DNA of 64,000 bases from Tomocerus qinae (lineage: Eukaryota; Arthropoda; Collembola; Entomobryomorpha; Tomoceridae): contig CM034547.1 of assembly GCA_020055645.1 (NCBI GenBank), positions 4,092,001 to 4,156,000 on the forward strand, read 5' to 3'. Position numbers and translations under genes: made by a program. The notes beneath the pieces were generated by a model that saw only the letters and a program-made list of their open reading frames with translations, ran no database searches and was not told the origin of the DNA. Positions 24,419-38,564 of this stretch are shown in pieces. Position 1 is the stretch's first letter. The number at the start of each line of letters is the position of its first letter.

Positions 24419-25267
24419 TGAAAATCGAAAGGGGAGTGGAAATTTTTTCTGGAGAATGTTTTCAACCCCTTCGGAATAAAAAAATTAAAAAGTATTAAAT
24501 TTTTTTGACCAAATTTTTGTAGAAAACTCTAAACTTGGTGGAATTACTCAGAAATTGGAAATTTTGGTTGCCTGTTTAATGGTATATACCGCAGCGTGTT
24601 TGGGAAGATCCAGCCAACAATTCTCTGTCCATTTTCTAATAAAGCTGAACTCGGTGCACTTACTTATATAGTGACCGAGTCTTATCCTTGGCATCACGTT
24701 CTCCTTCTCTTTGATATTCTTACACCAACACACTAACTGATTCCCTTCCTATAAACACACTCCTGCTTGCACATCTGTACTATGTTCCTATAGGCACTGC
24801 GCTTGTGTTCCCTATTCATATGCATCTCTGATGTGCATTACCCAATATCATCCACCTCGGATTGCTAGATCAGTCCGAGTTCAATTCTAGTTTTATGTCC
24901 AAAGGCAATTGATATCGTCCATTGCTTCCTATAAGTGCACGTACACGAGGAAACGAAACAGAAATAACCCTCTCACACTTGCACAAATGAATCACCCTTC
25001 TTCACACCGCCACCGTCACCTACAATTACACAAACTGATTTTCTTAAGACACGGAATTCTGTAGTCTCTACTACTATAATTTTAGACATTGTAGAAATGC
25101 ATTCAAATCTGAGTTATTCATTCACCTAAAGAAAATTCAAACGCGTGGTAAAAGAAATTACAAGTAAGTTTTTTTAATATCTTTTAATGATCTCGAACTA
25201 TTAGACGTGTCGTTTAATACTACAAGTGATTTTCATAGTGTAGACCAAAAGTTTATAATGATACATA

Positions 25268-25289
25268 ATATCAATGATAACATTGATAT
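25268..25289. repeat. 9-bp stem, 4-nt loop hairpin
   Basis: ATATCAATG and CATTGATAT are perfect complements around ATAA. No poly-T run follows and no second copy was noticed. It is a plausible DNA cruciform or chance inverted repeat. Confidence 0.35.
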
Positions 25290-26164
25290 ATTATTAAGAA
25301 TGCATGGGGACAATGTCTGCTATTCACAATCAAAGTGAATTCTTAGCCGACAATAATTTACATCATGAACAAGAATAAATACCTACATGGTGGACGAAGA
25401 CGTATAGAAAAGAGTTTCTGTAGCTACAATTGCTGAGTACTGAAGGTTATTTTTAGTATCAGGTTAAACGACGAGATTGTTATAGCCTGTAATAGTGAAT
25501 TAAATGAAGAAATGACGAGAGCGGCGTGTAGGTAAGAGACGGTCAAATGAAGATTGATGTGTGTGTAGGATCATTCGTCATATCTGTCTGTATTGAATTC
25601 AGGCGATCAAGTCAACCAAAACGTGTCTCACAATTTCTCTCAAGAAACATAAAGACTCTTCATTTGTTCTTCTTTCGCGTCAGATCAGATTCTAAGGACT
25701 GAAGGAAAAGAAGCTTAGCTAAGCTGAAGTTACATAGAAAGTCGTACATAATAGTAGAGGTATGGGTATAGATATCCAAAGACTGCGCATTATTATAAGT
25801 AGAGTTGGTTAAGTCTGCAGTTATGATACTGAGCTGATCTTATATAGGGAAGCGATAAGCAGAGTTAGCAGTTAAAAGGTGGCTGTCTGGGATTGGACTT
25901 ACCTTCTAGTGCCTTCCTACCATTTCTAGTAAGCATTTCTTACACATACATATTATATATACAGAAGTGTAAGCAGGAGAAAGGATATAGAAGTATATCA
26001 TTATGTTAGGAGGGAGAGAGAGATTGGCGGAGGAGTTATAGTGATAAAGTTGAATATTGGAGGATTTGAGTGTGGATGGCTGGAGTAGTAGGTGGAAGAA
26101 GAGTTGGAGGAATCGAAGGAACGGATGAAAAAGATGAGGATGAGATGGGGAAAAAGTTAGTGAA

Positions 26165-26300
26165 TCGATTTGGCTGGGCTCGCTAGGCGGGCGGGTTGCC
26201 TTTGCTTGCTCCGTCGGTGACTTGACTCGACTTGACTCAGTCCAAGTCGGAGTGGAACAAGTCGACGGCTAGGCACCTACTCCGACTGCTTACAGTACTT
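26165..26300. promoter_or_regulatory. G+C-rich islet with tandem AP-1-like words
   Basis: In A+T-rich surroundings this segment is CpG- and GC-rich (GGCGGGCGGG near 26186-26195; GTCGACGG near 26260). GACTTGACTC is tandemly duplicated at 26219-26228 and 26229-26238, and the second copy runs into TGACTCA (26233-26239), the AP-1/CNC-bZIP consensus. A GAGA run lies just upstream near 26010. The islet at 38.1-38.3 kb has the same decamer. An enhancer or promoter is inferred; no TATA box or downstream gene is evident. Confidence 0.3.
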
Positions 26301-29300
26301 GCAATATCCCTGGCTCAGTCAGTTAGCGTCCTGTTCCGTTACATTGAGTTCCGAGCACGCTATCCCATCTGAGCTGAGTGAGGATAACACTGCTCTTGAT
26401 AAACAGTCTATCAGTATCCTCTCCGCCGTCTCATCTCTCTAATGTAATGTCTCCCGTCTCAACTACACTCAAAGTCCAACAAAGAAACACACCCACCCAC
26501 TCTCCCTACACGTTCAAGGGTCCCAAGGACTCACAAACTCTCTCACCTCTTCCATTATATCTCTACTAACTCTAATCTCTCTCATTACCATACTAACGAT
26601 TATATTGAACCTTAGCACTACTGACACTGACTTGATAGTTATTTGTATCTATTTGTACCAATAGTCTAGACATATACCTTACACTAATGTAAATATGGAT
26701 ATTAATATAATCGACTTCAAGCTCACTCAGCCCTGCGGCTTTCCTCTCTGAGAGTTCAGTTCTCACGACGGATTGCTGGACATCATCATCCTCGCATTAG
26801 TAATAGCCGACTAGGCCAAACGACATACACAAACCCCACAAGTCACGACATCAAACATTTTTTGAAACTTCTTCAATCACTCTTCTTTGCAAACTCGAAC
26901 CATCACAGCCAACAACATGCATTTCCATTTCATGCATCTTTTGGAATCCTTTTCAGGGTAGTCAGCCAGAATCTCATGTGTTACATTCTATATCTCATTA
27001 AAAAGGCTTTAACATATTATTGTGGCTTAAGGTAAGCTCAGATCTACGTATTTACTTCCAAACTTGTCAATTACTGATAATGAACATGGCACTGGAATCA
27101 CAAATGAGAAAGATCATAAAGTGTAATCGTTTGGAGAAAGTTTTTGAATAAAAATGGTAAGAAAAGATGAATATGGTGAAGAGATTCCTTGGAATTATTA
27201 AACTTCTCTATTTCTGCATCTAGATGATTGAAAACAGGCTAGAGACAAACCATTTTTATTTTTAAATATCTTACAGCAATATCTGTTTGTGTACTCTACA
27301 TGTTATCGTGTAGCATAGTTAGGTTTATTAATAGATAATACTTCTTGGAACTTCTGCAAGTAGCTATTATCCTGATTAATCCCGATTCCCAGGACATAGA
27401 TTAAAACGTTCAAAACAAATCTTAAATACTCAAAATGACGTAGGTAAAAGTTTATATTATCTTTTGTCACAAATATGTATCTGCTGCACTACTTTAAGCG
27501 TGCGTCATATCAGCATAATAATATTATAACTAATAGTACCATATTATAGTCATAGTCAATTCGCTATTTTCGAAACAGTAAACTCCTTCGTAAGCTGTTC
27601 CACGTTTCACGGGTCAACTAATAATTTGGTATCTCTATATCATAATCGTAGACTTAATAAAGCAATGCCAATCTATGTATGTATGTATGTCTGTACGCGA
27701 GGTAGGGTGATCCCAAATGCGCAAGCGCTTATGCATTGAATATTGCATAAAGCAATGAACTACACTCTGGGTTAATATTAGCTTATTTTTAAACTAAACA
27801 AAAAAATGTTGACAAGGAAATCTTTTATAATGGCAGTACTGGTGGCCTAGTTATCTAAATGAAAATGTTTATTCCTATGTCGAAAGTATCTATCCATGCC
27901 ATGGGAAATGATGCTTTTTGTTGCAATGCACATTCCCGTATATACAATGCACATTTTATAAAACAAGGTAGTCCAATATGAATGAACATTATTAGCTTAT
28001 TTCGAAAATCAAACATTGTTAATATGCCTAATCATTTTGAAATTCAGCATTAGTACTGGGGGCCTTCTAAATTATATTGCTGCAACAATAGTAGGTAATC
28101 GAATTGAATTCTACGATGCCTTGGTAGATAGTTATTTGCATATAGTGAGGTTTTCTTGGGATTATTTTTGTCAGTACCTAAAAACAAGTACAGCAGTCAG
28201 CACTAATGAATAGGTCGATACAAGTAAGGTAAATGCAGATAGATTTATATGGAGTGCTCTATGGCCTGTGTAGATTGTAGACAAATAATAATATTGTTTG
28301 GTAATCCACTTTCCCACTTCCGATACTTTATTGCCCTATTTTACTACTATTTTGTTGACTGTAAAAGATCTTTATTGATGTATGTAAATACATATCAGAA
28401 TCTCAGTAGTGCCTATAAGTCCCATTGAGTCTTTGTATTGTGTATCTACTAATTGAGTTTGTCATTGAGCCTCTATAGGTATATTTACTTCACTACTACT
28501 ACACAAATCACAGAGGCACAAAACCATGATTGTTACTGTAGTTGTATACTACTTATTGGTTTAGATGATTTCACTATATCCCAAATCAATACAGAGAGTA
28601 ATATACCTATAATGTTATCGTGTACTGATCCAAAGCAGAGTTGTTAAAATAAAGTATATAAAGTATAAGTGGTGGAGATAATGTCGGTATATCCAGGTAC
28701 CTAGGACGTACATAAAATAATGTAAAGGATATTAGTTGGATTGTTAGCTTTCATCTATTTTAACGGTGAAAAGGACATGGGATTGTGATGTGATACGATG
28801 TGAAGGATCATTGCTTTATTTGGATGCTTCGGCAAGAGACTCACTTGACAATAGTAAACTTTTAAGTGTCCCTATAATAATAATACATATACTATAGGTA
28901 TAGATATATGATGACATAGTCATGAGATTGGAACACCCACGACGAGCTAAGTAAGTAGCACTTTGGATCGTTGGAGCTGCTCATACAGACTACTTGTTAT
29001 TATGAGTATACTATTATAGGGAAGTTATATAGTAAGTAGATGTATGTAAGTAAATAAGTGTATAAGGGATGTGCATATAGTTGGCTATTTAATTCGCGTA
29101 TAAGTCGAAGATAATGGTTGGGTGTGTATGTGAGGAGTAAGTAGATAGGTAGTAAGTTGTATTAGTACTACGTACATACGTCGGCTCATCGTTGTTGGTT
29201 GAGTTGGTAGGTTTAAAAAGGGCATTATTGGGATTGGAGAGACTGGAGTTGTGGAATGGCATAATGTAATGACGAAATGGCAAGTATAATAAAATAAAGT

Positions 29301-32300
29301 AACGAGAGCGCGTGGAGGAATTTTGATTCCACGTGAGTGAGTCGATGGAAGAATAGGAGGAATTTATTTCCTAAGAATGCGATGCAATGGGAAGTAGCAG
29401 GAAAAAACGATAAGCCATCAAATTCTTCAATTCATTTGATACGGCCACGACAATCATATACAGTCGCTCCAGACAGGAAAAAACCTCCCACTGCCAACAA
29501 TGTCAGTGTTACAATTTCGCGGAGAAATACACTCAATAATATGTTTCTCCCGGGATGGGCAGAGTTCGGGACCGGCGAAGATGAGGCGAGTGAAACAACT
29601 CGTCAATCATCCATCCCATCGCATCCGACCGACTCAATTCTCAATCATCTGACTTTCCATCTATGTTTATTGTTAGTATAATGTTTGCCAAGATATCTGT
29701 CCTTTATTATTCTCGTTATGAGGGAAAGTCGCCGAGAAAGGAGTCTGTCAGCCTGCATCATTACTCTGCCCATAAGCATGTAGATACTACCGCACAAAGA
29801 CTCCTACAGTAATTGTTCCTCCAATTCCACATAACTTACCCATTGAATCCCATTATTGGTCATGTATACTTCCAAACTGGACCCAAACTCAATCTACTTA
29901 CTAATAATATCCCATCTACCCATCACTTCTTTTTCAACAAATAATAGACTCATATCTGAATAGTATAAAAGTATACGTGATAGGCTTACTGCTGCCTCCG
30001 CAAATATCTACTTGGCCTAAACTCACTTAAAACGAAAATCCAAGCATTTCTACACTGAATACTTTTTCCAACTACATTAATTATCTGTGGAACGTATTTC
30101 TATAAAAATTATCATATTTTGAAACTTTACATAATTGTCAAGAAAAAATTGACTGCAAATCAGATTAAACTTCTGAACTAAAAAATGAAATATACTACGA
30201 CTACTAGCTGGAAACTGACCACTAGCTCCAAATGTGACATATCTGTGTACTAGATAGTTTTGAGATAGTATGTGTCCTAGGCAAGTATGTACTTGGCGGG
30301 AAGAGCCAGTGGGTCTGCTACACATATGAATTCACCTGTTCTATTTATAGTACGTATAGAGAGGGCTACTACTATTGCAATCTTATTGTTGTTGGTTGAA
30401 TATGGATTATTTAACAATGTAAGTATATATAGGTATGGATAGAAAGTCGGTCCCTGGTATGACGTGTAACGTAATGTGACTGTGTGGAAGGATATTTTCT
30501 GTGCTGGTGCTTTCTCCGACTCTCTCGCTTCCTGGGTAATGATCCTTTACTTTTACTTCTCTCAACTTCACTTTTCCAGACTCAAGTTTCATTCCTTACT
30601 TTTTACTAATATCTCCCATTCCCAACTCGGAGAAGAAAAGAAAACTTGTGCGAGAAATGAGTTTGGGAATCCTCGACATCACAATGCAACTGAACAGTAA
30701 GCCTATTGACTTTACAGCACATCTAACTACAAATAGATACTCCCTCTCTATACTTCTTTATAACGTACCTATATAGTAAATATATACTTTGCCAACAAGG
30801 GACACTGCTTGATTATCATGTGCTTTCCCTGCTTTCTCTTGCCCTGAACTATAATTTCCCCGAACAAAGCTATACATAGTGCCCTATGACTAGAAGGATG
30901 CTCGTATAACAAAGTCGATGGTAGTAAATAGAAAAGGTATGACTAGCGGTAGGCACTGTCTACGCGGAAGAAAATATTATTCTACGAGTGATAGTTTTTG
31001 CTGGATTCCCAAGATTTAGTATATCGTCTATTTCCATATAATGCGCGTCATAATAATAATAAGCATTATAGTGTAGGCTGCGAGTGCTGAGTTGGTCGGT
31101 TGTCGAGTGCTTAGAAAGAGAGACTAAGAATCGGAGTAATAATAGCGGGAGAGAGATTCCCTGCTCAACTCCGCCAATGATTCTCATTTTCAATTTCAAT
31201 TTCAAGTGGATGGTGTACAATGATTTAGACGCCTTCGCCTTCCGTTTGTCTGCCCATCACTTATGACTTTTATGCTTCTAATATTATGTCCTCTCCTCTG
31301 TGCACAGACTCTTCTTCTTGTTTTTACTCTTCTTTCTGTGGAGGGAGCCAACTGACTTTCTCTCGACCTCGCCGACTTGCACAAAGTCCTCGTGCTTAGT
31401 CTCCTTACCATTAGCTCACACCAGAAATCAATTTAGCAGATTTATGAAGCATTTAGTATGCAAAGTAGAATATAAATATGCATTTTCCCAGAGATGTTTC
31501 TCCATATAGCCTACTGAATGAATTACCAACTACTCAGGATCCCGACCGACTATCTCCGCTCTCGCAGAATACAAATGCGTCTTTCCTAAAGGTAACCGAG
31601 GATCTGAATTAGTTTGCCAAATGATTTATTGCACAGCCTATTCAATCCGGCTGCCGAAAAATCATCTCCAATACCATCTCTGCACTTTTCCAATCAAATT
31701 TTACGTGCCAACTCAGCCAATTAAAAATTATACTTCCTAGGCAATATTTGATAAAAAGGAGATCCACTTTATCCATCACATAATATTTTCCAACCTCATT
31801 TTCTGATGCTAAACTTGAGGTCACGATAAACCTAGCTAAGAAGTATACATATAATAATAAAACTCGAATATATACGTATATAGAGACGAAAGCGAAGTTC
31901 ATTATTACCTACAAAATGATCTACTTGAATGTGTAATGAACTGTTTATTAAAAATGGAGATGAAAAGTTCAGCGCATACGAAAAGCGTTTGCCAAAAATG
32001 AACAGAAACTAATTGGATAGATTAAATTTGTAAGTAACACATTTTCACGATGCATTTGTTAAGGTTCTAATTTCTCAACTGTTTAGTGTATCAGCTACAA
32101 ATTCTCGTTTATTTGGCTGGCAGAAGATTTAAAGGAGGGTCTGATGTAATCTCTGTTTAATATGGTGAGGAAAGTAAAAAAGAGATTTGGATGAAATTAG
32201 CCAACACGATAGGAAACGTAAGCAAGTTCTTTTTTATAATTATGGAGCTGAGCTGGGTTCAGAGAGGCGTATCTTTTCGGATCTTCTTAGAAGATTGCAT

Positions 32301-34037
32301 TGTTGACTACTGATACTTAAGTACATGGGGCTGTAACAGATATCGGAGTGAAATTGAAAGGAAGGTAGATATTAGAAAAGTTTCGATAGAAAAAGTCGAT
32401 TTAAGGCAGTAAAATGCATTTGTAAAGACAAGAGGGAAGTGAGGAAATAGCTAACGGGCTACTTGAACCTATCTAGCGTGTGAACAGAACTGTACACTAA
32501 GAGATAGGTAAATGGGAGTGCAGGTTGAAGAGTCGAGTAATGTCAAATGTGTATTGCTTTTATGGATAAAGTAATGGAAATAGCGAGGCTGTGCATAGAT
32601 AAAGATTCTTCTTTCTCAACATACACCCCGCCTGGTTGGCTGGCTACTTTACTCCAACACACCGACTCACCCGTGAAACACATCAACTCCTTGCACATAC
32701 ACTCAAATAAAACGGATCTTTAGCTACCGAACTTTCCAAACAATTCTTCTTACTCATCTCATTTCCTACACTGAGCCTACTTACTTATGCGTATGCATGT
32801 GTGAGTAACTCCACACGCACATCTTTAATAAAGGATAACATATATGAATAGCATGGGCAATATTTACTCTCTAATTCTGCATATTACATTTACCGGGAAG
32901 CAGAATCAAATTCGGAGGGGGAGAAGAAATTTCGTCAAACTTCCATCGTGAAGAGCAATGAAAAAGGGCCAGCAAGTACCAATTTAAAGTTACTAAAGGT
33001 AAAAGATCACTCCATTCAGATTTATTGCCAAAGTAAATATCTTTAGATTCTTTATGGGAGTTCGGAACCCGTCTGGTTATCTTCAATCCCTGTTGTTGCC
33101 ATCACACAGACAATCACACTTCCATTCCCAATATTTCTTTTTCAACTCGTGAGATGTTCAATCTACATGCCCATGAAATATACATTCAAAGCTTTAGTAA
33201 AGCCCATTATAGAAATTCATAGACCAAATAAGAGTTTTAAAGTTGTGGATCAAGGAGCGTTGATTTCAGAGAGACTCTTCTTCTGTCTTAATTATTGTAG
33301 ATTCATATAACATAATAACTACATACACATCCATATAAAAAGTTCCTTAATAAACAAAAAATTCGTAAAAAAATATCTGCGTTTATAATGAGAAGAGGGT
33401 TGGTTTTGACTCAACTGTACGATAAGACAGATCTAATTTGTAGCTTTTGGTTGAAGTGTAACGAGGACGTCATAGAAGTTATAGTGTATGTTTAAGTTAG
33501 TAAGATGTAGGGAGAGTGGAGGAGGAGGGTCTGTAGTAGTAAAGTTAAATCCAGATGTAGTATTAATATTTCCCAGGGATTTTTGTGAACTGAGCTATGA
33601 CATGGTATATAATAGACAAGATGCTCGAACATTTATAATTCGGAGATAATTAAAGCCATAATTAATGCGAGAACAAGATTTGGGAAGAAGAGAGGGGATG
33701 CGTATAAGATAATAGGGTTATCCATTTGGAGTCTTCTGCATAATAGGTATATATAGTTATTAGATACATGTGAGATTAGCATTAAGAAGGGGCTGAGCCA
33801 CAGAGGATTGCGAAGACAAGCGAAGAAGAAGAAAGGAAGTCGGGAAGTAAATAACAAAAGATATTATGCAGATGCATATGATGAGATGATATGCTCCCGG
33901 AAAACATACGGCGGACAGATGTTCCCACTCTTCCTATTTACTCTTCTCTACATACATTAGCCAACCGAGTGAGATAGTTACACAATAGCCTACAATACCA
34001 GAACACACACAATGGAATGAGACGAAACTAAATACTC
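26301..34037. other. Non-coding stretch, no gene seen
   Basis: Nearly 8 kb without a supportable gene. The largest frame (29337-29681, 114 codons) is Ser/Thr/Asn-rich with no motif. A TATG microsatellite lies at 27674-27690, followed by a small hairpin (TATGCA...TGCATA near 27730-27750). One GGAGAAAGT copy is at 27133-27141. The 28.2-29.3 kb part is rich in TAGTAAGTA-like words. I see no tRNA cloverleaf. Confidence 0.55.
27674..27690 (+). repeat. TATG microsatellite
   Basis: About four copies of TATG are followed by TCTG and a slightly GC-richer 60-bp stretch. It is an ordinary simple repeat and likely polymorphic. Confidence 0.6.
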
Positions 34038-34051
34038 CTCTCTCTCTCTCC
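34038..34051 (+). repeat. (CT)7 microsatellite
   Basis: An uninterrupted CT dinucleotide run of 14 bp in a pyrimidine-rich strand. It is a GAGA-type site when read on the other strand. Confidence 0.7.
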
Positions 34052-37000
34052 TTGCTCAGCTCTACTCCTTCCACATTAAAGTTCAACTTTTCGATCCGAT
34101 CCAGCACACTTGACTATCTCTCTCACTCGTTTGACTTTATACGAAGAGACTACGGCTTCTATTATCTACCTACTTGTACTAACTTATAGTACCAACATCC
34201 ACAATCGTACAGACTGTGTATCAGTACGTGGAGAGAAGAGCAGATTGCCAGAGCTGGGACGTGGGTCTCGGGACTCTCCGCCGCTTGTTAGAGTAACTTA
34301 GGCTAGAATCAGATATGTAAGATGGGAAGACAGATCAAGATGAAACTGGAAATTAAACGCGAATTATATTAGGAACACATCGTCGTGACACAATACACTC
34401 CATTCTACATCTCTGCCCAACCCAACCACTATGACTATACCAGTCTTGTATAGTCACTGTAATTATGGGTGAATCTAATGTACAGATAATAGCGTCGGCA
34501 CTACTCCTACCAAATGAAGACCAGAACAATGGAAACAGGATAGCTACTACCAAGTTCCACGACTTTTCACCGAAGGCACATTTTCCTAACACTCGAGCGT
34601 CAAAATAAAATACAATTTATTATTATTATTATTTTAGGTCTCAATGCCATTAATACTGATTTTAAGAATAGCAAGTATTGTAACTTTAATTGTTATAATA
34701 CAGATTGATCCGTTGTAATTACATCTTATCTGGGTACACTTTACACATTTTGTATTTTAAATATTGTCTAAATTGCGATTATATTATGGTTGTAATTTGG
34801 TTAGTTTTCGTATAAACTATTTATGTGTTGAAAATCGAACGGTATGGTTAGGCTGAGAAGGATACTATGGGTAATGGGTGTGAGGTCGTGTGACGATATC
34901 TTAGACAAACGGACGAGGAGATTTGTGGAGTAAAAACAAGAGAGTAAGAAGTGTAACTAAAGAGAGAGCGAGGCAAGTTCCCGCAGAAATACAAAAGGAG
35001 GGAGGGCATAGAAATCTGGGAACAAAGTCCCATTACATTTCCCATCTTATTCTGTTTCTTGTCCTCACTTGGAAGTCGCATGCCTTTACTTCTTCTATTC
35101 AAAGATCTTCAACTTGTGAGGAGCATATCTGTCTAGCTAGAGATTCTGCATCTGTATACAATATTAAAATGTAGTAGCACATTCAACGAAGGTCCCTATA
35201 CATCTCAAAGAGGGTATAGACAGAGGTACCATGACATTCCATGGAGCAGCATCTCCGTTTAGAGAGCGAAGGAGTCTTCGATTCTCATAAGTTTTCCCGA
35301 CTCGTGTGCCTTGCCTTCAGAGATGAAGATAAGAAGTTTCCGAGCCTCCAAAGTACAATTCCGCAGATTTATACACAAACTCACGCAATGCACAATGGCC
35401 TATCTATGAGTATTATTAGATGTCCTCGGGCTTTACAATGCATAACTCTCTCTGATTATATGAAAGTTGACAAAACATTCTCATAAAAATCCTCATTCGT
35501 CTCTCTCTGAATTCAAATCCTTAAACTTGTTGGTCCTTTACATTTCTGTCCATTTCCCTCACAGACAGATCCATCTATCTGCAGTAAATCCTTAATCCAC
35601 TTGTTCACATATCTGTTCATCTCTGTCATGAGCAATTACTAAAAACATCATTCTGATTTGATGTGATGCATGGGAGTGCATTTTCCGAAAAGAAAACTTT
35701 ATTAAAAAGAATACAAGTAAATATGTCGTTATAAGTGAAATGAGACTGAACATTCCATTATAATGTGTGTGGGAATGTGTGGAATTGGTAGGCGGGAGAT
35801 CTGCGAGTGAGAAAAGATAAACGGTGAAAGAGCGGGTGATATTTTCACCAGCCAGGCAATATCCATTCCTCTTCCTGACCACAGGATACGGGGAGAAGGA
35901 AGATGACTTGAGGATGAGGAGATGGCTAATCCCAAGTACTAACAGTTACCCTAAGCCATCCTCTATGCATTTACAAGACATAATAATATCCCAAGTACAA
36001 CTCACCCCTGCCTTCTCCACTCACAACGGCCCATTCAATTCCTTATTATAGAGAAATTTCGGAAATAGTCTGCGTATGTACAGAATGCACATTTCTTGTA
36101 AACAGAGGAAGAAGAGTCTATTTGTGTCTCTTTCTACTCTGCCCTCCTCCCTCACATACATATCAGTGCTACTAGTCAGTGATAATAATATCAGTATGTA
36201 CAGGGCGAGATGGAGAGTTAGTCAGTATGAGTGAGTGGTGTGTATGAAGTCCATATAGAGTAAAGATGGTGGAAAATGTGTAAGTGCATCAAGTATACAG
36301 AGAGATATTATTTGGACTGGACGGAGTACTTAGAAAGTAGGAAGGAGCGTTTGGGAGAGAAGAGCATTTAAGATGGTCCATAAATTTTACAAGTTTTCGG
36401 AATGGAGTGGACTACATAGCACGTATACTTATTTATCGTTAGTTGTGTTGTGTGCTGGATGAGCAAGACTGGAACTGGACTGCCATTCCAGAGCTGCATC
36501 CCCTATACATCCTTACTGCACTGGACTCACTATGAGGAATGTATGTACTTAAATCGACAAGAGAAAACTTTTTTCTGTTATGAGCTCCCCGCCTCCTCTT
36601 CTCTCTTTTTACTAGCTAATCTCCAGTCTCACTTTCAACAGCAGCATTATTTCTACACACTGTCTCCCCAAAACTCTACTGCACCTAACATCAGTATAAT
36701 TTATACTCCCAATAGCTATACATATCTACTTAATACACATTCAGGTGGGTGCCTGGAATGGGGACGGACCCTACCACCACTATAGTACATCAGAGGGAGT
36801 AGAAAAAGTGACCACTCTCCTATTATTATTTGTTAGACTCTTAAAAGGCTTTCGATAACATGTACACCGGTGTGTTACAAGAGTAGAAATAATTCCTGTG
36901 TTTTTTGTGCAGCCTGCAACGACAACAACAGTGAATTTGACTGAACTTACAAATGGAACTCACCGTGACCACGACATACAGATTCCCTACAACACACCGG

Positions 37001-38094
37001 TTGGAACTCCTTAGGTTATATTGTCACACTAAAATGCTAAGCATATACCCGTATGGATTATAAGCATGTATTCGTATTAGAATTTGCAGTAGTGCACTGG
37101 TGTAAGTTTAGTTGTGGCAAACAACAATAATTGTTGAAAGGTCTTAGCAAGTCGCCGTAATTTATGTTTGCCAAGTCAACTCGCGCTCCTTCTCCAACAT
37201 AACTCTCTTTATAAGAAAAGGCTATATTCTTTACTAGTTACATGGTGTTCCATACCAACAAACATATAGAGCAGATGATCAGGAATTGTGTAGGTACCGT
37301 AATAGTAGATTTATGTGCAACAATAAGACTTCAAGAAATTCCCAACCCCTAGATAGAATAATGTGTATAAATATATTTACACCCACTATAACCCTTTCCA
37401 AAATGATGAAACCTTTGGTTATACTTTCTCTATTATCTATACAAACTACAATACATACTTAAATAAAGAAATCTATTGACCCATTATACATGAACCTACT
37501 TGCATACAATGTATAATAATTATAGGAATACTACTACCAAAAAGTCTTTTCATTTTTGGTTCAGACTGAGTTCAAAGTGTGTAATTTCCAAGTGTGTTAT
37601 CGCATGTGTTGTTTGCTTGGCTAGTCCTCAAATGTGCTAATGCAATGGTTGCATAGTCATATTAATTATATAAACTTGAATTTTCGGAAGTCTTAATATG
37701 ATTTAATCTGTATAGTGCTTTTTCTCAAAAACGATAGAGAGGTGATGATACTATTTTTCTATATTTAGATACTCAAGAAATGCCACTGGGAGCGTATAGA
37801 CGGAAAATATTCTTATAGTTGAGCCTGAGGAAAGAGGTGGACTTGACAAATGTCTTGGCGCGGCCACTGCAAAATATTATTGCATTTCTATTGCTAAGGT
37901 TCTTTTCTTTTGGCGCATAGGTAAGTGTACCATAATAAATATAACAGATATAATAATATTATTTGGAGACAGTATAATTCTAAACATAGTGAGACTATTT
38001 ATTCCCTATAGTAGCAGTAGATGTGGTCTTACTGGTAGTATGTACCAATATTTACTTAGAGAGGTGATATAGGTATTGGTAATGTAATAAGAGG
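34052..38094. other. Non-coding stretch, no gene seen
   Basis: It includes a (TTA)5 run at 34617-34633 and frames up to 111 codons (36450-36785), none with a recognisable domain. TAG|GTAAGT near 37920 matches a 5' splice site but has no exon context. No transposon ends were recognised. Confidence 0.55.
34617..34633 (+). repeat. (TTA)5 microsatellite
   Basis: Five TTA units plus TT, followed by TTAGG. A plain trinucleotide repeat. Confidence 0.7.
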
Positions 38095-38340
38095 ATGTAG
38101 CGGGGCGGGCGGGAGGGACTGGAGCCAGTGAGCCGATCTGTGTGAGAAGAAGAAGAAATTGCGTAGTCTTTTGTTTCCTTCCTTCCGCCCGACCCGCTCT
38201 CCTCTAGTTAGTCCAATCCAACTACTCTCATTGTTATTTCTATTGTTTCTCCCAAGACTTTCCCTTTCGTTTACTTTCTCTGGAGATTTACTCCACACAA
38301 CGGACTTGACTCACTGACTCTGCTCACTACTTTTCTCTTC
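38095..38340. promoter_or_regulatory. G+C-richer islet with quadruplex and AP-1 word
   Basis: The islet starts with the compact G-quadruplex motif at 38102-38117, continues through pyrimidine-rich DNA, and ends with GACTTGACTC at 38303-38312 overlapping TGACTCA at 38307-38313. The same decamer occurs in tandem at 26219. Repeated TCACT/GACTC words follow. A TATAAAAG lies about 280 bp downstream of the islet at 38620. This fits a promoter/enhancer block, but no gene start can be placed. Confidence 0.3.
38102..38117 (+). other. Compact G-quadruplex motif, single-base loops
   Basis: Four G-runs (4, 3, 3 and 3 G) are separated by the single bases C, C and A, all within 16 bp. Quadruplexes with three one-base loops are known to be the most stable parallel type. 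In DNA with about 19% G this arrangement is very unlikely by chance. On the opposite strand it can form an i-motif. Confidence 0.75.
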
Positions 38341-38564
38341 TTGCTCACTCAGTCGGATGCGATCTCCTTTTCCCACTCACTCCCACACCGTGCTCCTCTA
38401 ACTCATTTCCAATTTGACTGCCTAAACTCAGCAACCCTATAATAACTATGTATATAGGTGATAGGTAAGTTCTGGAGGAGTTTCACTATATAGCATATAG
38501 TATAATGTACCCTGCTCCGTAGTAAATTTGTATATAGATAGAACACCTCTAAGTAATAGCAGTT

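Larger units (their letters stand above)
22987..26164. other. Non-coding stretch, no gene seen
   Basis: The stretch contains a TATAAATA box-like word near 23474 without a convincing start site, and a 24360-24560 segment rich in degenerate GAAATTTT/TTTTCGG words that includes the 15-bp palindrome at 24404. A hairpin lies at 25268-25289. A consensus donor on the minus strand (AAG|GTAAGT at 25903/25902) has no visible exon. A GGGAGAGAGAGAG run lies near 26010-26022. Confidence 0.55.

Noticed and set aside
24860-24890. GAGTTCAATTC, similar to a tRNA B-box
   Set aside because: No acceptor stem or A-box. Not a tRNA or tRNA-derived SINE that I can support.
29337-29681. 114-codon plus-strand frame in slightly G+C-richer DNA
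   Set aside because: Ser/Thr/Asn-rich with no family signature, and no splice or start context stronger than background.
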